Below, piece by piece: positions 14,714 through 16,386 of a stretch of DNA of 16,386 bases (the stretch's first letter is position 1; every line of letters starts with the position of its first letter). This DNA is from Novosphingobium sp. (GTDB taxonomy: Bacteria > Pseudomonadota > Alphaproteobacteria > Sphingomonadales > Sphingomonadaceae): positions 14,936-31,321 of the forward strand of contig JAJTFU010000027.1 of NCBI GenBank assembly GCA_021299075.1, in the 5' to 3' direction. A program made the translations under genes and the position numbers. The notes beneath the pieces were generated by a model. That model was not told where the DNA came from. It ran no database searches and saw only the letters and a program-made list of their open reading frames with translations.

Positions 14714-15488
14714 ATGACCCATACCGTTTTCATCGATGGCGCCGCCGGGACCACGGGGCTCGAGATCGTCGAACGCCTTGCCCCGCGCGCCGAGTTCGAA
14801 CTGCTGATCCTGGACGAGGAAGCGCGCAAGGATGCCGGCGCGCGGCGCGATGCCTATCACGCGGCGGACTTTGCCGTGCTCTGCCTACCCGACGACGCCG
14901 CCAAGGAAGCCTTGGCCCTGGCCGAGGGCTCCAAGGTGCGGATCATCGATGCCTCTGTTGCCGGCGGACTGGCCCTATACCGTCAATGCCGTCTCGGGCT
15001 ATTCGGGCGGCGGCAAGGCGCTGATCCAGCGGTTTGACGAGGACGGCGATATTGCCTTCCGTGCCTATGGGCTGGGCATGGGGCACAAGCATGTGCCCGA
15101 AATGCAGCGCTATGCCGCACTCACCCATTCGCCGCTGTTCGCGCCAGCCGTGATCGATGCGCATCGCGGCATGGTGGTCGAAGTGCCGCTGCCGCTCAGC
15201 GTCATGCCGATGGCCGGATCGCCCGAAGTTCTGCGCCTCGCGCTGGTTGAATTCTACGCCGGCAGCCAGGTCGTGACCATGCACGACGAACCCAAGGACG
15301 AACTGCTGCTGCGCCGCTCGATGCAGCCCAGCGACCGGCTCGACCTGTGGGTTTTCGGCGCCAAGGATGGCACCCAGGCGCGGCTGGTCGCGCGGCTCGA
15401 CAACCTGGGCAAGGGTGCCAGCGGGGCGGCCATACAGAGCCTCAACCTGATGGCCGGCCTGCCCGAAACCGCCGGGCTCAATCTCTAG
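14714..15488 (+). pseudogene. argC: N-acetyl-gamma-glutamyl-phosphate reductase (type 2 ArgC), internal deletion and frameshift
   Basis: ArgC reduces N-acetylglutamyl phosphate in arginine synthesis. The N-terminal part (MTHTVFIDGAAGTTGLEIVE, cofactor loop, to IIDAS, 81 residues, ending at 14956) and the C-terminal part (LLPADWPYTVNAVSGYSGGG to the stop, 177 residues, from about 14955) are in different frames. Together they make 258 residues against about 310 for the family. The missing part, around 50 residues, holds the DAS-TAHR continuation and the NPGCY catalytic cysteine. Loss of about 150 bp (149 or 152 fits the frame) explains both length and frame. As written the gene cannot make active enzyme. 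ATG 14714 starts right after the repeat-bearing gap. Confidence 0.85.
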
Positions 15489-15496
15489 TCTGCCCA

Positions 15497-15522
15497 TTTT
15501 TTAGGCAGGTCCTGCTGAAAAA
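15497..15522. terminator. Palindrome with A/T arms after argC, possible bidirectional terminator
   Basis: Plus strand reads a T run, AGGCAGG, T, CCTGCTG, then an A run, so the two arms pair with one bulge (left 15497-15509, right 15511-15522). It begins 9 bp after the argC stop. No T run follows the stem on the plus strand, so it is not a textbook plus-strand terminator. A regulator site for glnB is the alternative. Confidence 0.4.
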
Positions 15523-15570
15523 TCAGGCAAGTCTGGACGCCAGATCACTTCGCGAAAGTTACACGCGAAC

Positions 15571-15662
15571 GACTCGCAAGATTCAAATGTTGCGATTCCG
15601 CTCTTTTCGCAGCCGCAGCGATCAACTAGGCCCGATCCTAGGCCATTGGCACGATTCTTGAT
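15571..15662 (+). promoter_or_regulatory. Upstream region of glnB: GANTC cluster, direct repeat and sigma-54-like box
   Basis: Four GANTC sites lie at 15571, 15580, 15594 and 15653. CTAGGCC occurs twice 12 bp apart (15626 and 15638). Directly after it is TTGGCACGATTCTTGAT (15646-15662), which matches the sigma-54 -24 element (TGGCACG) and spacing, but has TTGA where the -12 element should be TTGC. The glnB GTG is 83 bp downstream. The site is a candidate only, because the -12 GC is normally essential. Confidence 0.4.
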
Positions 15663-15744
15663 AGGAACCGGGCGTGGCATTCCAAAAGGCCGGGCTGGCC
15701 CAGCAACTGGGACGGTACCGGCACGCTGCGCAGGGGAATACGAA

Positions 15745-16083
15745 GTGAAAAAGATCGAAGCGATCATCAAGCCCTTCAAGCTCGATGAAGTGAAGGAAGC
15801 GCTCCACGAAGTCGGCGTTTCCGGCATCACCGTGACCGAGGCCAAGGGCTTTGGCCGCCAGAAGGGCCATACCGAACTCTATCGCGGCGCCGAATACGTC
15901 GTCGACTTTCTGCCGAAGGTGAAGCTTGAGGTCGTGGTGAGCGACGACCTGGCTGACCGCACTGTCGAAGCGATCGCCGCCGCCGCGCAGACCGGGCGGA
16001 TCGGTGACGGCAAGATTTTTGTTTACGCCGTCGAGAAGGCGATCCGCATCCGTACTGGCGAGCGCGACAACGACGCCATCTGA
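15745..16083 (+). CDS. glnB: Nitrogen regulatory protein PII (GlnB)
   Basis: Trimeric signal protein that senses 2-oxoglutarate, ATP/ADP and, through uridylylation, glutamine; it controls glutamine synthetase adenylylation and NtrB. Starting at GTG 15745 (AGGGGAA upstream) it has exactly 112 residues, the canonical length, and begins MKKIEAIIKPFKLDEV. The T-loop GRQKGHTELYRGAEYVVDFLPK (37-58) has the uridylylation site Y51. TGRIGDGKIFVY (83-94) is the second PII signature. It is followed after 65 bp by glnA, the usual alphaproteobacterial glnBA order, which supports GlnB over GlnK (no amtB nearby). Confidence 0.96.
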   Translation: MKKIEAIIKPFKLDEVKEALHEVGVSGITVTEAKGFGRQKGHTELYRGAEYVVDFLPKVKLEVVVSDDLADRTVEAIAAAAQTGRIGDGKIFVYAVEKAIRIRTGERDNDAI

Positions 16084-16148
16084 TCCAACCATTCCATTCG
16101 GAACCATCGCCCGCGGCCGCTGGTCGGGGACATCAAGAGGGAAGACCA

Positions 16149-16386
16149 ATGACCAAGGCCAAGGACATCATCAAGCGGATCAAGGACGAGGAGATCGAAT
16201 GGGTCGATCTGCGTTTCACCGATCCCAAGGGCAAGTGGCAGCACCTGACGATGTGCGCCCACGTGATGGGTGAGGACGAGCTGGAAGACGGCCTGATGTT
16301 CGACGGCTCGTCGATCGAAGGCTGGAAGGCCATCAACGAGTCCGACATGATCCTGAAGCCGGACCTGGATTCGGTCTTCATCGATC
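16149..16386 (+). CDS. glnA: Glutamine synthetase type I (N-terminal part, runs off window)
   Basis: Makes glutamine from glutamate, ammonia and ATP. The first 79 residues are visible and begin MTKAKDIIKRIKDEEIEWVDLRFTD. The conserved GLMFDGSSIEGW stretch (about 49-60) and the PDLDSVF segment identify GS type I; the adenylylation tyrosine and the active-site residues lie beyond the window. A good ribosome site (AGAGGGAAG) precedes the ATG. It is 65 bp after glnB with no clear terminator between, so cotranscription from the glnB promoter is likely. Confidence 0.96.
   Translation, partial: MTKAKDIIKRIKDEEIEWVDLRFTDPKGKWQHLTMCAHVMGEDELEDGLMFDGSSIEGWKAINESDMILKPDLDSVFID

Noticed and set aside
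1..16386. Mobile element, phage, CRISPR or defence system
   Set aside because: No transposase, integrase, direct-repeat array or known defence protein is visible; gene content and composition are uniformly core-like.

Overview
The window is GC-rich, tightly packed bacterial DNA that reads as Alphaproteobacteria, most likely order Sphingomonadales. I infer this from the wording of the proteins (MraZ, RsmH, FtsI, the NPGCY-type ArgC, the DUF3298-like lipoprotein, the LAP/SH3 pair), from dense ATGA gene overlaps, from a palindromic repeat of a kind I associate with sphingomonads, and from GANTC (CcrM-type) sites in the two main promoter regions. It is mainly core chromosome; I see no phage, transposase, CRISPR array, tRNA or rRNA.

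Layout. 1-4302 (minus strand) is the start of the division and cell wall (dcw) cluster, in the order mraZ, rsmH, ftsL, ftsI, murE (murE leaves the window at base 1). The last four genes are joined by ATGA stop/start overlaps. 4303-4621 is a regulatory region with two facing arrays of GGG boxes at about 10-bp spacing. 4622-7021 (minus) holds a membrane-anchored GldG-like protein, a small membrane protein, a cysteine synthase and an adrenodoxin-type ferredoxin. 7089-9451 (plus) holds an AlkA-type DNA glycosylase, an unrecognised multi-pass membrane protein and an SDR oxidoreductase. Then come a pterin carbinolamine dehydratase (minus), ccmA-ccmB (plus), methionine aminopeptidase (minus), a broken lipoprotein gene (minus), an M17 aminopeptidase and an SH3-like protein (plus), a palindromic repeat, a broken argC, and the nitrogen-control pair glnB-glnA (glnA leaves the window at 16386).

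How the genes work together. MraZ is the family autorepressor of the dcw operon; RsmH methylates 16S rRNA; FtsL and FtsI act in the septal peptidoglycan machine; MurE makes the precursor. GlnB and glutamine synthetase form the classic PII/GS pair. CcmA and CcmB form the ABC part of cytochrome c maturation, without the other ccm genes nearby.

The most striking results are (a) the phased, inverted box arrays upstream of mraZ, and (b) a series of apparent sequence losses in otherwise conserved genes: about 16 residues in the FtsI transpeptidase domain, a mraZ/rsmH junction where mraZ runs far into rsmH, two single-base losses in a lipoprotein gene, and about 150 bp including the catalytic cysteine in argC. 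The lesions could be real decay, but their number in housekeeping genes makes assembly or sequencing error a serious alternative. Comparisons with families are from memory; no search was run.
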